This document shows positions 37,105 to 44,672 of a DNA stretch of 64,000 nucleotides, in pieces. Under the pieces are notes generated by a model, which was not told where the DNA came from, did not search any database, and saw only the letters and a list, made by a program, of their open reading frames with translations. The stretch spans positions 1,116,001-1,180,000 of the forward strand of contig NZ_VIKU02000001.1 in NCBI RefSeq assembly GCF_009371985.2, in the 5' to 3' direction. Within the stretch, counting starts at the first letter, position 1. Every line of letters begins with the position of its first letter. Origin of the DNA: Pelagihabitans pacificus (lineage in GTDB: Bacteria > Bacteroidota > Bacteroidia > Flavobacteriales > Flavobacteriaceae). Made by a program: the position numbers and the translations under genes.

Positions 37105-37777
37105 AGGGCTTTTTCTATGGGGTTCCCTTTTAGTGGTCTCATCCCTAATGGCACAAAACAACTACACCGGTTATATAGAGCCCGATATTTCGGTAAACTA
37201 TGAGGCAGCCACCAATTACGATCATAACTTTAAAATCTCGACACGTACCTATTTTTATGATGAGGGTGCTTATGGCCTCCGCTCCCGCCAAATTGATTTG
37301 GTTCATTTTTCTAAGCTGAAGATACGTGTCAACCAAAGCTTGGCAATAGGTCTTCAATACCGGTTCCGGGAACTCTTTGAGAACGACCGGGAAAACGAAT
37401 TAAGGCTTACCCAACAATACAATGGTACCTCAAAACCATCGGTGATACGTTTCGGGCACCGAGTTCGCTCTGAGCAGCGAATTCAGTCTTCAATTACCAT
37501 TCACCGCTTTCGATACCGTTTTGCATTGGATTTTCCATTACGGGGGGAACAATTAGACATTGGGGAACCTTATTTGATTGGCTCTACCGAAACCCTTTTA
37601 AGCGTGGCTAAAAGTAATCGCCCCCAGTACGACCATCGGTTTACCGTAAGTTTGGGAGCATTACTATCAAAAGAGACCAGGATACAGGCTGGAATGGAAT
37701 ATCGTTTCGAAGATTACATCGGTGGCTCTACACAAGAAGTGTTCTTTATCCTAAGTTCTTTGATCTTATCGTTTTAA
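37091..37777 (+). CDS. DUF2490 domain-containing outer membrane protein
   Basis: 228-residue protein with a signal peptide ending at SSLMAQ. It is followed by alternating beta strands ending in a short aromatic/hydrophobic tail, consistent with a small outer-membrane barrel of the DUF2490 family. The frame is open to 37022, but the ATG at 37091 puts the signal peptide at the N-terminus. It overlaps the preceding gene by 14 bases and the convergent aat gene by 12 bases. Confidence 0.75.
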   Translation: MYCIRGLFLWGSLLVVSSLMAQNNYTGYIEPDISVNYEAATNYDHNFKISTRTYFYDEGAYGLRSRQIDLVHFSKLKIRVNQSLAIGLQYRFRELFENDRENELRLTQQYNGTSKPSVIRFGHRVRSEQRIQSSITIHRFRYRFALDFPLRGEQLDIGEPYLIGSTETLLSVAKSNRPQYDHRFTVSLGALLSKETRIQAGMEYRFEDYIGGSTQEVFFILSSLILSF

Positions 37778-38401
37778 ATAACTGAGAAATGTAGTCCTGG
37801 GCATCTCCTCTGCCCCCAAACTGGCCAAATGTTCCGTATACAATTGGCAATCGATCAACTCGTACTCTCTTTGTTCGAGCTCCTGCGCCAATTTGATAAA
37901 AGCAAATTTCGAGGCATTGTCCACTAGGCTGAACATACTTTCCCCACAGAACACGTGTCCCAAATCGATTCCATACAGGCCACCCACCAGTCGGTCACCT
38001 TCCCATACCTCAAACGAACAGGCAAGCCCTTTTTCATGGAGGGCGATATAGGCCTTTTTCATGTCATTGGTTATCCAAGTTCCTTGTTGACCCGCACGCT
38101 TCACGGTCGCACAATGACTAAGTACCTGCTCAAAACAAGTGTTTTTCGTGAGTCGAAATTGTCCGCTACGCATTACTTTTCGCATGCTTTTGGATATCTT
38201 GATCTTAGACGGGAATAATACCATTCTCGGATCCGGACTCCACCACAAAATCAATGAATCCTCATTGAACCAGGGGAATATCCCATTTTGGTAGGCCAAT
38301 ATCAAACGCTCGGGAGAAAGGTCTCCCCCAACAGCCAATAGCCCTTCGGCATTGGCATGCTCCACAGGTGGAAATTCCAGTCGCTCGTTCAGAAAGAACA
38401 T
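37766..38401 (-). CDS. aat: leucyl/phenylalanyl-tRNA-protein transferase
   Basis: 211-residue enzyme that adds Leu or Phe to N-terminal Arg/Lys of proteins, marking them for ClpS/ClpAP degradation (N-end rule). Conserved blocks are GLLAVGGDLSPERLILAY, GIFPWF, WWSPDPRMVL and GGLYGIDLGHVFCGESMFS. An in-frame TTG at 38428 would extend it, but the ATG at 38401 gives the standard MFFLNERLEFPP start. Confidence 0.95.
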   Translation of the reverse strand: MFFLNERLEFPPVEHANAEGLLAVGGDLSPERLILAYQNGIFPWFNEDSLILWWSPDPRMVLFPSKIKISKSMRKVMRSGQFRLTKNTCFEQVLSHCATVKRAGQQGTWITNDMKKAYIALHEKGLACSFEVWEGDRLVGGLYGIDLGHVFCGESMFSLVDNASKFAFIKLAQELEQREYELIDCQLYTEHLASLGAEEMPRTTFLSYLKR

Positions 38402-38467
38402 CGGATTATGCGCCCTATCTTTTTTCAAACCGTTTCTTTATTCTTAAAGATAAACAAATGTAAAAAA

Positions 38468-38498
38468 GGCCCCAAGGGTTTCAAAAACCTTTGGAGCC
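38468..38498 (-). terminator. terminator after the DUF3127 gene
   Basis: A near-perfect hairpin with GGCTCCAAAGGTTT and its complement is followed on the minus strand by TTTTTTAC. It separates DUF3127 from aat. Confidence 0.78.
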
Positions 38499-38534
38499 TA
38501 AATTTCCCATATCTATGGGAGTGTTATCATTTCT

Positions 38535-38912
38535 TTAAAACGGGAGGTCGTCGTGATCTTCCTCGTTCAGGTTATCAACGGGTTCAAAAGCCTCAGCCGC
38601 GGGTACGGGTGGCATTCCTTCCGTCGATTCCGCGGGTTGTAGGCTCTCGATTCGCCATCCCTGTATCGAATTAAAGTATTTTACCTCACCTTGTGGATTT
38701 GTCCACTCCCGGCCCCTGAGGTTGATACTTATTTTCACCGGTTGCCCTACCGTGAAATTATTTAACAATTCGGTTTTGTCCTGAACAAACTCTACCATAA
38801 TATGCTGGGGATATTGTTCCTCGGTGGTCACTACCACTTCTCTTTTTCTAAAACCGTTATTCCCAAAGGTTTGGGTCTCCCCAATCAACTTTATTTTCCC
38901 TTCTACTTCCAT
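38535..38912 (-). CDS. DUF3127 domain-containing protein
   Basis: 125-residue protein. Residues 1-90 match the DUF3127 family (MEVEGKIKLIGETQTFGNN, then REVVVTTEEQYPQH), with a strand pattern like an OB fold. The C-terminus is acidic and ends NEEDHDDLPF, reminiscent of the tail of single-stranded DNA-binding proteins. That tail suggests interaction with SSB-binding partners, but function is unproven. Confidence 0.88.
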   Translation of the reverse strand: MEVEGKIKLIGETQTFGNNGFRKREVVVTTEEQYPQHIMVEFVQDKTELLNNFTVGQPVKISINLRGREWTNPQGEVKYFNSIQGWRIESLQPAESTEGMPPVPAAEAFEPVDNLNEEDHDDLPF

Positions 38913-39211
38913 GACTATGAATTATATGACTAAAATTTTAACTAGCTAAAAATAGCCTTATTCCCATAATTCACCTAAAAAAACCAACACAAGTTATCAA
39001 AGGTTATCCCGCTTTGAAATTTCGGCTAAAATGCAGCCAACACCAGATCGATACCCATAGTTTTAAGAAGAACCACTAAAAGATGGGTCATACACGTTCG
39101 CAACCAAGTCGGAAACCAGCGAAGATCTTCGAACCCAAAAAGTTGTATCCGTTTCAGATACCCGATCGAAACTTAATGGGATCCGCGTTTGTTAATCTGG
39201 TTATTCAAAAA
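38913..39211. other. intergenic region without recognisable genes
   Basis: About 300 bases between two minus-strand genes. I found no convincing coding frame, repeat or RNA, and a promoter for the DUF3127 gene is presumably here. Confidence 0.5.
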
Positions 39212-39239
39212 GAAAACGGCATTCTGCCTGGCCGTTTTC
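39212..39239 (-). terminator. terminator after the flavin reductase-like gene
   Basis: Perfect 9-base arms GAAAACGGC/GCCGTTTTC lie directly past the stop codon, followed on the minus strand by TTTTTG. Confidence 0.75.
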
Positions 39240-39240
39240 C

Positions 39241-40134
39241 TTATTCTTTTTCCTGGGCCAACAATATCTTCCAAGCCGATAACACCTCGTTCCTATCCAG
39301 ATAGTCCTTTGCTTTTTGTTCCAATACTTCCCGCCCGCCTGCCCTTAGGATACCGCGTATCTCTATGTTTTCTGCCACAAAATTTTCTACTTCCTGTGGT
39401 GTTGGCAGTTGCGCTACGTTGCCAAGGAGACCCAGATCGTTACCGGTGAGGACCTTACTATGCCGTATGTGTTCGGGTATTCGGTCTACCCCGATCCCGA
39501 TAGTCGAAAGAGGTTTGGGTACTTCAAAAAGTCCTTCCTTTGCCCTACTGTACCAATTACCTCCCATCCGGGCCACTTGATCAATCTTATGCTGGTCGAT
39601 GCTTCCGTTTTCATCCAGTATCGAGGAATCGATATGTATTTTCAACACTTCCGAGAAAACCAGATTTCCCGCCCCGCCCTGATTCCCGAGGGCTTCGACT
39701 TTAGTCACTTTACATTCAAATTGCACCGGTGATTCGGCCACTCGAAAGGGATTTACCGTTTCAGAGGGTAGCATGGTGAGTCCTGCTTTTTTAAACTCAT
39801 TCTCCCCTTCAGGATATTCGGTACTTGCCAATGACATCTGCTGAACCATGTCGTAGTTGACGATGTTGATGACCACCTCTTTGGTCTCCAACACATTCTC
39901 CAAGGTGTGTTTGCCCGTGTTGTCCCGGACCCTTCTTGCAGGGGAAAAGATAAGGATTGGTGGATTGGCACTGAAGACGTTGAAGAAACTAAATGGCGCT
40001 AGGTTCGGCCTCCCCTCGCCATCGATCGTGCTGGCAAATGCAATGGGGCGCGGCCCTATCGCTCCTAGTAAATAACCGTGTAATTTAGCGGTTGGCAACT
40101 CGTTTGGGGTAATGGAAATCATAGAAACTTTCAT
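39241..40134 (-). CDS. flavin reductase-like FMN-binding protein
   Basis: 297-residue protein of the flavin reductase-like domain family. It shows GAIGPRPIAFASTIDGEGRPNLAPFSFFN, the FMN-binding pattern, followed by VINIVNYDMVQQMSLAS. An extra C-terminal region of about 90 residues (after 205) is not part of the domain and ends in a charged tail. It probably uses NAD(P)H and FMN; the substrate is unknown. ATG at 40134 is preferred over an in-frame GTG at 40149, and another ATG lies at 40125. Confidence 0.85.
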   Translation of the reverse strand: MKVSMISITPNELPTAKLHGYLLGAIGPRPIAFASTIDGEGRPNLAPFSFFNVFSANPPILIFSPARRVRDNTGKHTLENVLETKEVVINIVNYDMVQQMSLASTEYPEGENEFKKAGLTMLPSETVNPFRVAESPVQFECKVTKVEALGNQGGAGNLVFSEVLKIHIDSSILDENGSIDQHKIDQVARMGGNWYSRAKEGLFEVPKPLSTIGIGVDRIPEHIRHSKVLTGNDLGLLGNVAQLPTPQEVENFVAENIEIRGILRAGGREVLEQKAKDYLDRNEVLSAWKILLAQEKE

Positions 40135-40214
40135 ATGATAAAGGTACACAATTCACTGCCGGATTTTTCTTTTTTGGCGATGGTATAGTTTGAACATTCA
40201 GGCATTTTTCCTGC

Positions 40215-40349
40215 GTGCCGCTGACAAAGGCTATTGCCTTACCAGGGTCGGGCTGTTTGCTTTTACACCTCGCCCACGGGGCCGAAGGGTAACCGCTACC
40301 ATCCCTCACGGGGCTTCACGATAGCCCGCAGATGCCGTTGGGCAAACCC
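40215..40349. other. GC-rich structured intergenic island
   Basis: This stretch is clearly richer in G and C than its surroundings. It contains a direct repeat CACGGGGC (in GCCCACGGGGCC and CCTCACGGGGCT), a possible small hairpin GGGTA/TACC, a distant pair GTTTGC/GCAAAC, and the block GATGCCGTTGGGCAAAC. No frame looks coding and no known riboswitch signature is present. It may be a remnant of a mobile or cassette-like repeat, which I cannot confirm. Confidence 0.35.
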
Positions 40350-40384
40350 TTTGTACCATGTTAGGCCATTTTACGCTATCTTTG
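40350..40384 (+). promoter_or_regulatory. promoter of the histidine kinase gene
   Basis: TTTG (40350-40353), then 23 bases, then TATCTTTG (40377-40384), matching TTTG-N17-23-TAnnTTTG. Transcription would begin near 40390, at the hairpin described next. Confidence 0.6.
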
Positions 40385-40389
40385 AAATA

Positions 40390-40421
40390 TGGCACGGTTC
40401 CGTAATTTCAAAACCGTGCCA
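40390..40421 (+). promoter_or_regulatory. 5'-leader hairpin of the kinase mRNA
   Basis: Perfect 10-base arms TGGCACGGTT and AACCGTGCCA with a 12-base loop start at the predicted transcript end and stop 14 bases before the ATG at 40436. It may protect the mRNA 5' end, modulate translation or bind a protein. Confidence 0.45.
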
Positions 40422-40435
40422 AAGACAACCTTTGG

Positions 40436-41584
40436 ATGAACTTTAGTCCTAAAAAGAAAGCTTCCAACATCGTTTTATTGATAGCATCATTTGTTATCGT
40501 GAGCCTAATTTTGTGGAACACCAATAGTTTCTTTAAAAAGTTCAAGGAAGAGGAGCGGCATAAAATGGAGATATGGGCAACGGCCCATTCCGAACTGTTA
40601 CAGGCCCCCTTGGATGCCGACCCCGGTGAACTTCCCATCAAAATATTCCAGAACAATACCTCGACCCCCATGATCTTGGTCGATAAGGATGGCGCTACCA
40701 AAACGCACAACATGCCCGAGGAAAAGGCCAATGACAAAGAATACATCGATCGTGCCATCGAAAAGTTCAAAAAAGAAAACCAGCCTATCGTCATCGATTA
40801 TTTAGGAGAGGAACTGGCGACCCTTTATTACGGAAATTCACAGGTACTCAATAAGTTGAAATACTATCCCTTGGCGCTCTTACTGATCATCTTTTTGTTC
40901 GGTACGGTCATCTTTTTTTTCTTCAAGACCAACAAGGCTTCCGAGCAGAACAAGCTCTGGGCCGGGATGGCCAAGGAGACGGCCCATCAAATCGGTACGC
41001 CCCTTTCTTCCTTATTAGGTTGGAACGAACTGCTGAAGGCCGAGAATATCAACCCGGAAATCACCAAGGAAATCGAAAAGGACATCGCGCGTCTGGAAAC
41101 CATTACCGAGCGCTTTTCAAAAATAGGCTCGCTTCCCACACTCGAAAAACACGACATTGTTGCCGAGACTAAGAATGCCTTTGATTATTTGAAACATAGG
41201 AGCTCCAAGCTTATAAGTTTCTCGTTCAACACGCAAATTGAACGGGCCACGGTACTTTTAAATCCGTCACTATATCAGTGGACCATAGAAAATTTGGTTA
41301 AAAATGGTATCGATGCGATGCGGGGAAAAGGAAATATTTCCATTGAAATCGCAAAAGACAATAATTACGTACATATACAGGTATCGGATAGTGGCCATGG
41401 CATTCCCAGAAGCGATTATCAAACGATTTTCAATCCTGGGGTCACTACCAAAAAACGTGGCTGGGGGTTGGGACTGTCGCTAGTAAAGCGAATTGTTGAA
41501 GAGTACCACAAAGGAAAAGTAAAAGTGTTGTCATCGGGCAAAAGTGGAACCATCATGCAAGTATCGCTTCAGGTTGTGGCGTAA
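40436..41584 (+). CDS. sensor histidine kinase, orphan
   Basis: 382-residue membrane kinase with two membrane helices (about 11-30 and 142-162) flanking a periplasmic domain of roughly 110 residues. The phospho-acceptor is His184 in AKETAHQIGTPLSSLLGW, a variant H-box. It is followed by an ATPase domain with N-box (ENLVKNGIDAM), DSGHGIPR and GWGLGLSL. No response regulator is adjacent, so its partner is unknown. It is followed by a small zinc-ribbon membrane protein gene. Confidence 0.93.
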   Translation: MNFSPKKKASNIVLLIASFVIVSLILWNTNSFFKKFKEEERHKMEIWATAHSELLQAPLDADPGELPIKIFQNNTSTPMILVDKDGATKTHNMPEEKANDKEYIDRAIEKFKKENQPIVIDYLGEELATLYYGNSQVLNKLKYYPLALLLIIFLFGTVIFFFFKTNKASEQNKLWAGMAKETAHQIGTPLSSLLGWNELLKAENINPEITKEIEKDIARLETITERFSKIGSLPTLEKHDIVAETKNAFDYLKHRSSKLISFSFNTQIERATVLLNPSLYQWTIENLVKNGIDAMRGKGNISIEIAKDNNYVHIQVSDSGHGIPRSDYQTIFNPGVTTKKRGWGLGLSLVKRIVEEYHKGKVKVLSSGKSGTIMQVSLQVVA

Positions 41585-41613
41585 AGCATTGTTTAGTAAG
41601 AACCCATTGTAAT

Positions 41614-41970
41614 ATGGCAAAAGAGAAATTAGAAGTTATTAGAGAGGCGGAACTTAAGAACAACTGTCCGGAGTGTTTCAACCAGGAACTGGCACTTACT
41701 TTCTACCAAAAACACAAATACGGTAAACTGTTTCACAGAACCACCGGTGAGGTAACCCATCAAATCACCTGTAACAAATGTGGATCCCATATTTACCCGG
41801 CCAAGTGGACCGATGATATCGAACGAATTTTTGAATACTACCAAAAAATGGTGACCCCCGAAAAGGCGTCGATCAAATTCACCAACTTGTTTTACGGGCT
41901 TGTACTATTTCTAGTCGTGCTTGTCGGAGCTGGGACTTATCTGTTTCTGGAAGGAATCATTCAATTTTAG
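41614..41970 (+). CDS. small zinc-ribbon membrane protein
   Basis: 118-residue protein. Two Cys pairs, NCPECF near residue 18 and TCNKCG near residue 54, form a probable zinc ribbon, followed by one C-terminal membrane helix (about 92-115). The ribbon would face the cytoplasm. Family unknown. It lies 29 bases after the kinase gene and may be co-transcribed; it overlaps the convergent HIT gene by 14 bases. Confidence 0.75.
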   Translation: MAKEKLEVIREAELKNNCPECFNQELALTFYQKHKYGKLFHRTTGEVTHQITCNKCGSHIYPAKWTDDIERIFEYYQKMVTPEKASIKFTNLFYGLVLFLVVLVGAGTYLFLEGIIQF

Positions 41971-42349
41971 CACGGATTTTTGCTGCCACCGTCTCGAATT
42001 CCTCCTTTGTAAGCGACACCTTATGTTGGTAGGTGGCATCCCTCATGTCGTTCAAAGGAATCAAATGCACATGTACATGGGGCACTTCCAACCCGATAAC
42101 CGAGATTCCTACACGTTTGCAAGGCAGTGCCGCCTCGATGGCCATTCCTATTTTACGAACAAAGGCCATAAGACCCAGGTAAGTAGTTTCGTCCAGGTCC
42201 ATGATCTTATCCACCTCCTGTTTTGGAATGCAGAGCGTATGGCCTACGGCATTCGGATTGATATCCAAAAACGCAAAAAAGTCCTCGTCCTCGGCAATCT
42301 TGTAGCAGGGAATATCCCCTTGGATGATTTTTGTAAAAAGGGTCGGCAT
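41957..42349 (-). CDS. HIT family protein
   Basis: 130-residue histidine-triad nucleotide hydrolase or transferase. The triad is HVHVHLIP near residue 100, and the N-terminal TKIIQGDIPCYKIAEDEDFFAFLDI is typical of HinT-like enzymes that cleave nucleoside phosphoramidates. The ATG at 42349 is used in preference to an in-frame TTG at 42367. It follows greA on the same strand, with a terminator between them. Confidence 0.94.
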   Translation of the reverse strand: MPTLFTKIIQGDIPCYKIAEDEDFFAFLDINPNAVGHTLCIPKQEVDKIMDLDETTYLGLMAFVRKIGMAIEAALPCKRVGISVIGLEVPHVHVHLIPLNDMRDATYQHKVSLTKEEFETVAAKIRAKIE

Positions 42350-42375
42350 TGCACACGGTATGAACAAAAATAAAA

Positions 42376-42396
42376 AATCCCGCCGTTGGCAGGATT
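42376..42396 (-). terminator. terminator after greA
   Basis: Hairpin with arms AATCC-GCC and GGC-GGATT, followed on the minus strand by TTTTTTATTTTT, 20 bases past the greA stop. Confidence 0.8.
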
Positions 42397-42418
42397 AAAT
42401 ATAAAAAATTAATCGGCC

Positions 42419-42895
42419 TTACGCCCGGCTAATTTCTAAAATCTCGAACTTGAGCGTGCCATTGGGAACGGTAATCTCCGCTATTTCACCCACGGTTTTT
42501 CCCAAGAGACCTTTACCAATTGGGGAATTTACCGAGATTTTTCCGGATTTGAGGTCGGCCTCACTTTCGGCCACCAGCGTGTAGGTCATCTCCATTTTGT
42601 TGTTCATATTTTTAAGCTTTACCGTAGAAAGCACCAACACTTTGGAAGTGTCCAACTGCGATTCATCGATCAGTCTGGCATTGGCAAGGGTTTCTTCCAT
42701 CTTAGATATTTTCAATTCTAAAAGACCTTGGGCTTCCTTGGCCGCATCGTACTCTGCATTCTCAGAAAGATCGCCTTTATCCCGGGCATCGGCGATGGCC
42801 TGTGATGCTTTGGGCCGCTCCACATCCCGCAGCTGATTTAGCTCTTCCCTCAACTTTTTAAGCCCTTCCGCTGTATAATAAGATACGTTACTCAT
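42419..42895 (-). CDS. greA: transcription elongation factor GreA
   Basis: 158-residue GreA, which stimulates RNA polymerase to cleave backtracked transcripts. The N-terminal coiled coil carries ARDKGDLSENAEYDAAKE, with the acidic tip. The C-terminal domain has SPIGKGLLGKTVGEIAEI. The frame is open to 42943, but the ATG at 42895 gives the standard MSNVSYYTAEGLKKL start. A -7 element (TATCTTTG, minus strand, 42971-42978) lies upstream. Confidence 0.97.
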   Translation of the reverse strand: MSNVSYYTAEGLKKLREELNQLRDVERPKASQAIADARDKGDLSENAEYDAAKEAQGLLELKISKMEETLANARLIDESQLDTSKVLVLSTVKLKNMNNKMEMTYTLVAESEADLKSGKISVNSPIGKGLLGKTVGEIAEITVPNGTLKFEILEISRA

Positions 42896-42970
42896 ACTAT
42901 CTTCGTTTAATAAATAACAAAATCCCCTACTTCTACGATGCAATGCATGGTTTTTAGTGAGGATTTAACG

Positions 42971-42978
42971 CAAAGATA
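42971..42978 (-). promoter_or_regulatory. greA promoter, -7 element
   Basis: TATCTTTG on the minus strand matches TAnnTTTG, 75 bases upstream of the greA ATG. Confidence 0.45.
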
Positions 42979-43028
42979 CATAATTTTTGCTCAATTTTGT
43001 TCGAATACACTTAAATAGACCAGGGAGT

Positions 43029-43466
43029 ATGAAACGCATTTGGGGCCTATTATTCATGATATTTCTGTTTTCCTGTGATAATGATAGAGGTACTCGAAAT
43101 CCGTATCTGCAGGAAATCGGTTTTCGATTCGATTTAAATCTGAGCCTGCCGCTCTATAGCCCCTTGACCAATACAGGCAACGCGGTCTACGTAGGTGCCA
43201 ATGGGGTAGGTACCCGTGGTGTTTTTGTAATCAATGCCGGCTTTGATCAATTTCGGGCTTTCGAGGCGAGTTGTCCCAACCACCCGCCCAACGATTGTTC
43301 TACCATGGAGTTGAACGGACAAACAGCGGTTTGCCCCTGTGAAGACTATGAATACAGTCTGTTTACAGGCCAGCAGTTATCTCGGCCCGATGACGGCAAC
43401 CGCTACTACGATATGTTGGAATACCGGGCCGTCTTTAACGGCGGGGTGGTGAGTGTTTCCAACTAA
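43029..43466 (+). CDS. Rieske-like lipoprotein with incomplete cluster ligands
   Basis: 145-residue lipoprotein: signal peptide with lipobox FLFSC and lipidated Cys near residue 16. The mature part resembles a Rieske fold, with CPNH (Cys-x-x-His) and later CPCEDYEYSLFTGQ where CPCHGS would be expected. The second cluster His is replaced by Glu, so a standard [2Fe-2S] Rieske centre is doubtful. ATG at 43029 is chosen because the signal peptide begins there. No functional neighbour is evident. Confidence 0.65.
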   Translation: MKRIWGLLFMIFLFSCDNDRGTRNPYLQEIGFRFDLNLSLPLYSPLTNTGNAVYVGANGVGTRGVFVINAGFDQFRAFEASCPNHPPNDCSTMELNGQTAVCPCEDYEYSLFTGQQLSRPDDGNRYYDMLEYRAVFNGGVVSVSN

Positions 43467-43555
43467 GAAGCTAATAGATATAGGTCTTGACCAAGCAGTC
43501 CCGGTGAAGATACCCGAGGTATTCCCAAAGATTTTTTAAAACCCAATCGAACAAC

Positions 43556-44539
43556 CTATAAAGTGCCCAAAATGCTGTCCATCACCCAACTCGTGTGTAA
43601 ACCAGAGGCACCTAAGGAGGGGTGAACGTTTTCCCCCTTTAAATGCCCCACCATGTTTTTTACATGAAATTCTTGTATGTGTCGGGGATGCGCTATTTCC
43701 AATTCCTTTATGCCCTGTTGATTTTGAAGTGTCAGTGGCTTGTCATGGAAGATGGCAAAACGAAGGGTCCCTTGACTACCGATGATCTCGACCTCATCGC
43801 GATGTTCATGACCCCCGAAATTCCAGCTTCCCTCCCCAGTAATTTCGCCCTGGTGTACCCAACAGCCGGTCACCGCATCCTTGGCAGTGTACAATCCCTG
43901 TTGGTTTAGGGCAATACCCTTTGCCGTTTCGATCTCTCCCAACAGGTATACAAATAGATCGAGGCCATGACTGGCCAAATCATCAAAATAGCCGCCCGGG
44001 GCTATTCGAACATCGGTACGCCAGTTGTACGTACCACCCTTGTCAAGCTCCGAAGGCGGTTTGACCAATTGCCATCGAACGTGGCGTGGAGTACCTATCT
44101 GCCCTTCCCGTAGCCATTCGCGAACCTGTTCAAATCGGGGTAACGATCGGCGATAGTAGGCGACAAATAGGGGCAGCTTTTTTTCATCGAAGGCACGATA
44201 TATTTCCAAACTGTCCGCATAACTGGGTGCCATTGGTTTTTCTACACAGCAGGGCTTTCCTGCCTCGGCCACTTTCAGGGCATACAGCCTATGGGTATCG
44301 GGGGGTGTAGCGATATAGACGGCATCGACCCGGTCGTCATAAATCAAATCCTCGGCATTCGTATAATATATGGGAACCCCATGTCGTTTGGCATAATCGG
44401 CGGCCTTTTTACCATCACGGCGCATCACGGCGACCAATTCAAAACCGCTGGCCTGTTGGTAGGCCGGTCCGCTCTTTATCTCGGTGACGTCACCACAACC
44501 GATGATTCCCCATCGAATGGTGTTTGACTTTTTATCCAT
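43556..44539 (-). CDS. Gfo/Idh/MocA family oxidoreductase
   Basis: 327-residue NAD(P)-dependent oxidoreductase. The Rossmann motif IRWGIIGCGDVTEIKSGPAY is at the N-terminus, the family EKPMA motif (VEKPMAPSYADS) near residue 95, and a conserved His-containing region (DDLASHGLDLF) near 190. It probably acts on a sugar or sugar-derived polyol. The start is the ATG at 44539 rather than an in-frame TTG at 44548. It follows the TonB receptor gene with a gap of about 130 bases. Confidence 0.93.
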   Translation of the reverse strand: MDKKSNTIRWGIIGCGDVTEIKSGPAYQQASGFELVAVMRRDGKKAADYAKRHGVPIYYTNAEDLIYDDRVDAVYIATPPDTHRLYALKVAEAGKPCCVEKPMAPSYADSLEIYRAFDEKKLPLFVAYYRRSLPRFEQVREWLREGQIGTPRHVRWQLVKPPSELDKGGTYNWRTDVRIAPGGYFDDLASHGLDLFVYLLGEIETAKGIALNQQGLYTAKDAVTGCWVHQGEITGEGSWNFGGHEHRDEVEIIGSQGTLRFAIFHDKPLTLQNQQGIKELEIAHPRHIQEFHVKNMVGHLKGENVHPSLGASGLHTSWVMDSILGTL

Positions 44540-44672
44540 ACGGTACAAAAGTATTGATTAAAATCAAAGACCTTGTTTGCTCAACAATAAGATGGTACCT
44601 ACCTATTCGTAGACGCAGAAACTTTCTCGCCCTTTCTTTGTAAAGGCAGGAATCGAGAAGGTAATTGTTCCC

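Noticed and set aside
39083-39304. 73-codon plus-strand frame near the end of the flavin reductase-like gene
   Set aside because: It overlaps a well-supported gene and its terminator and has no recognisable features.
40330-40367. GTTGGGC and GTTAGGC as an integron attC site
   Set aside because: Both core-like sites point the same way, no inverted RYYYAAC partner pairs with them, and no integrase or cassette array is present.
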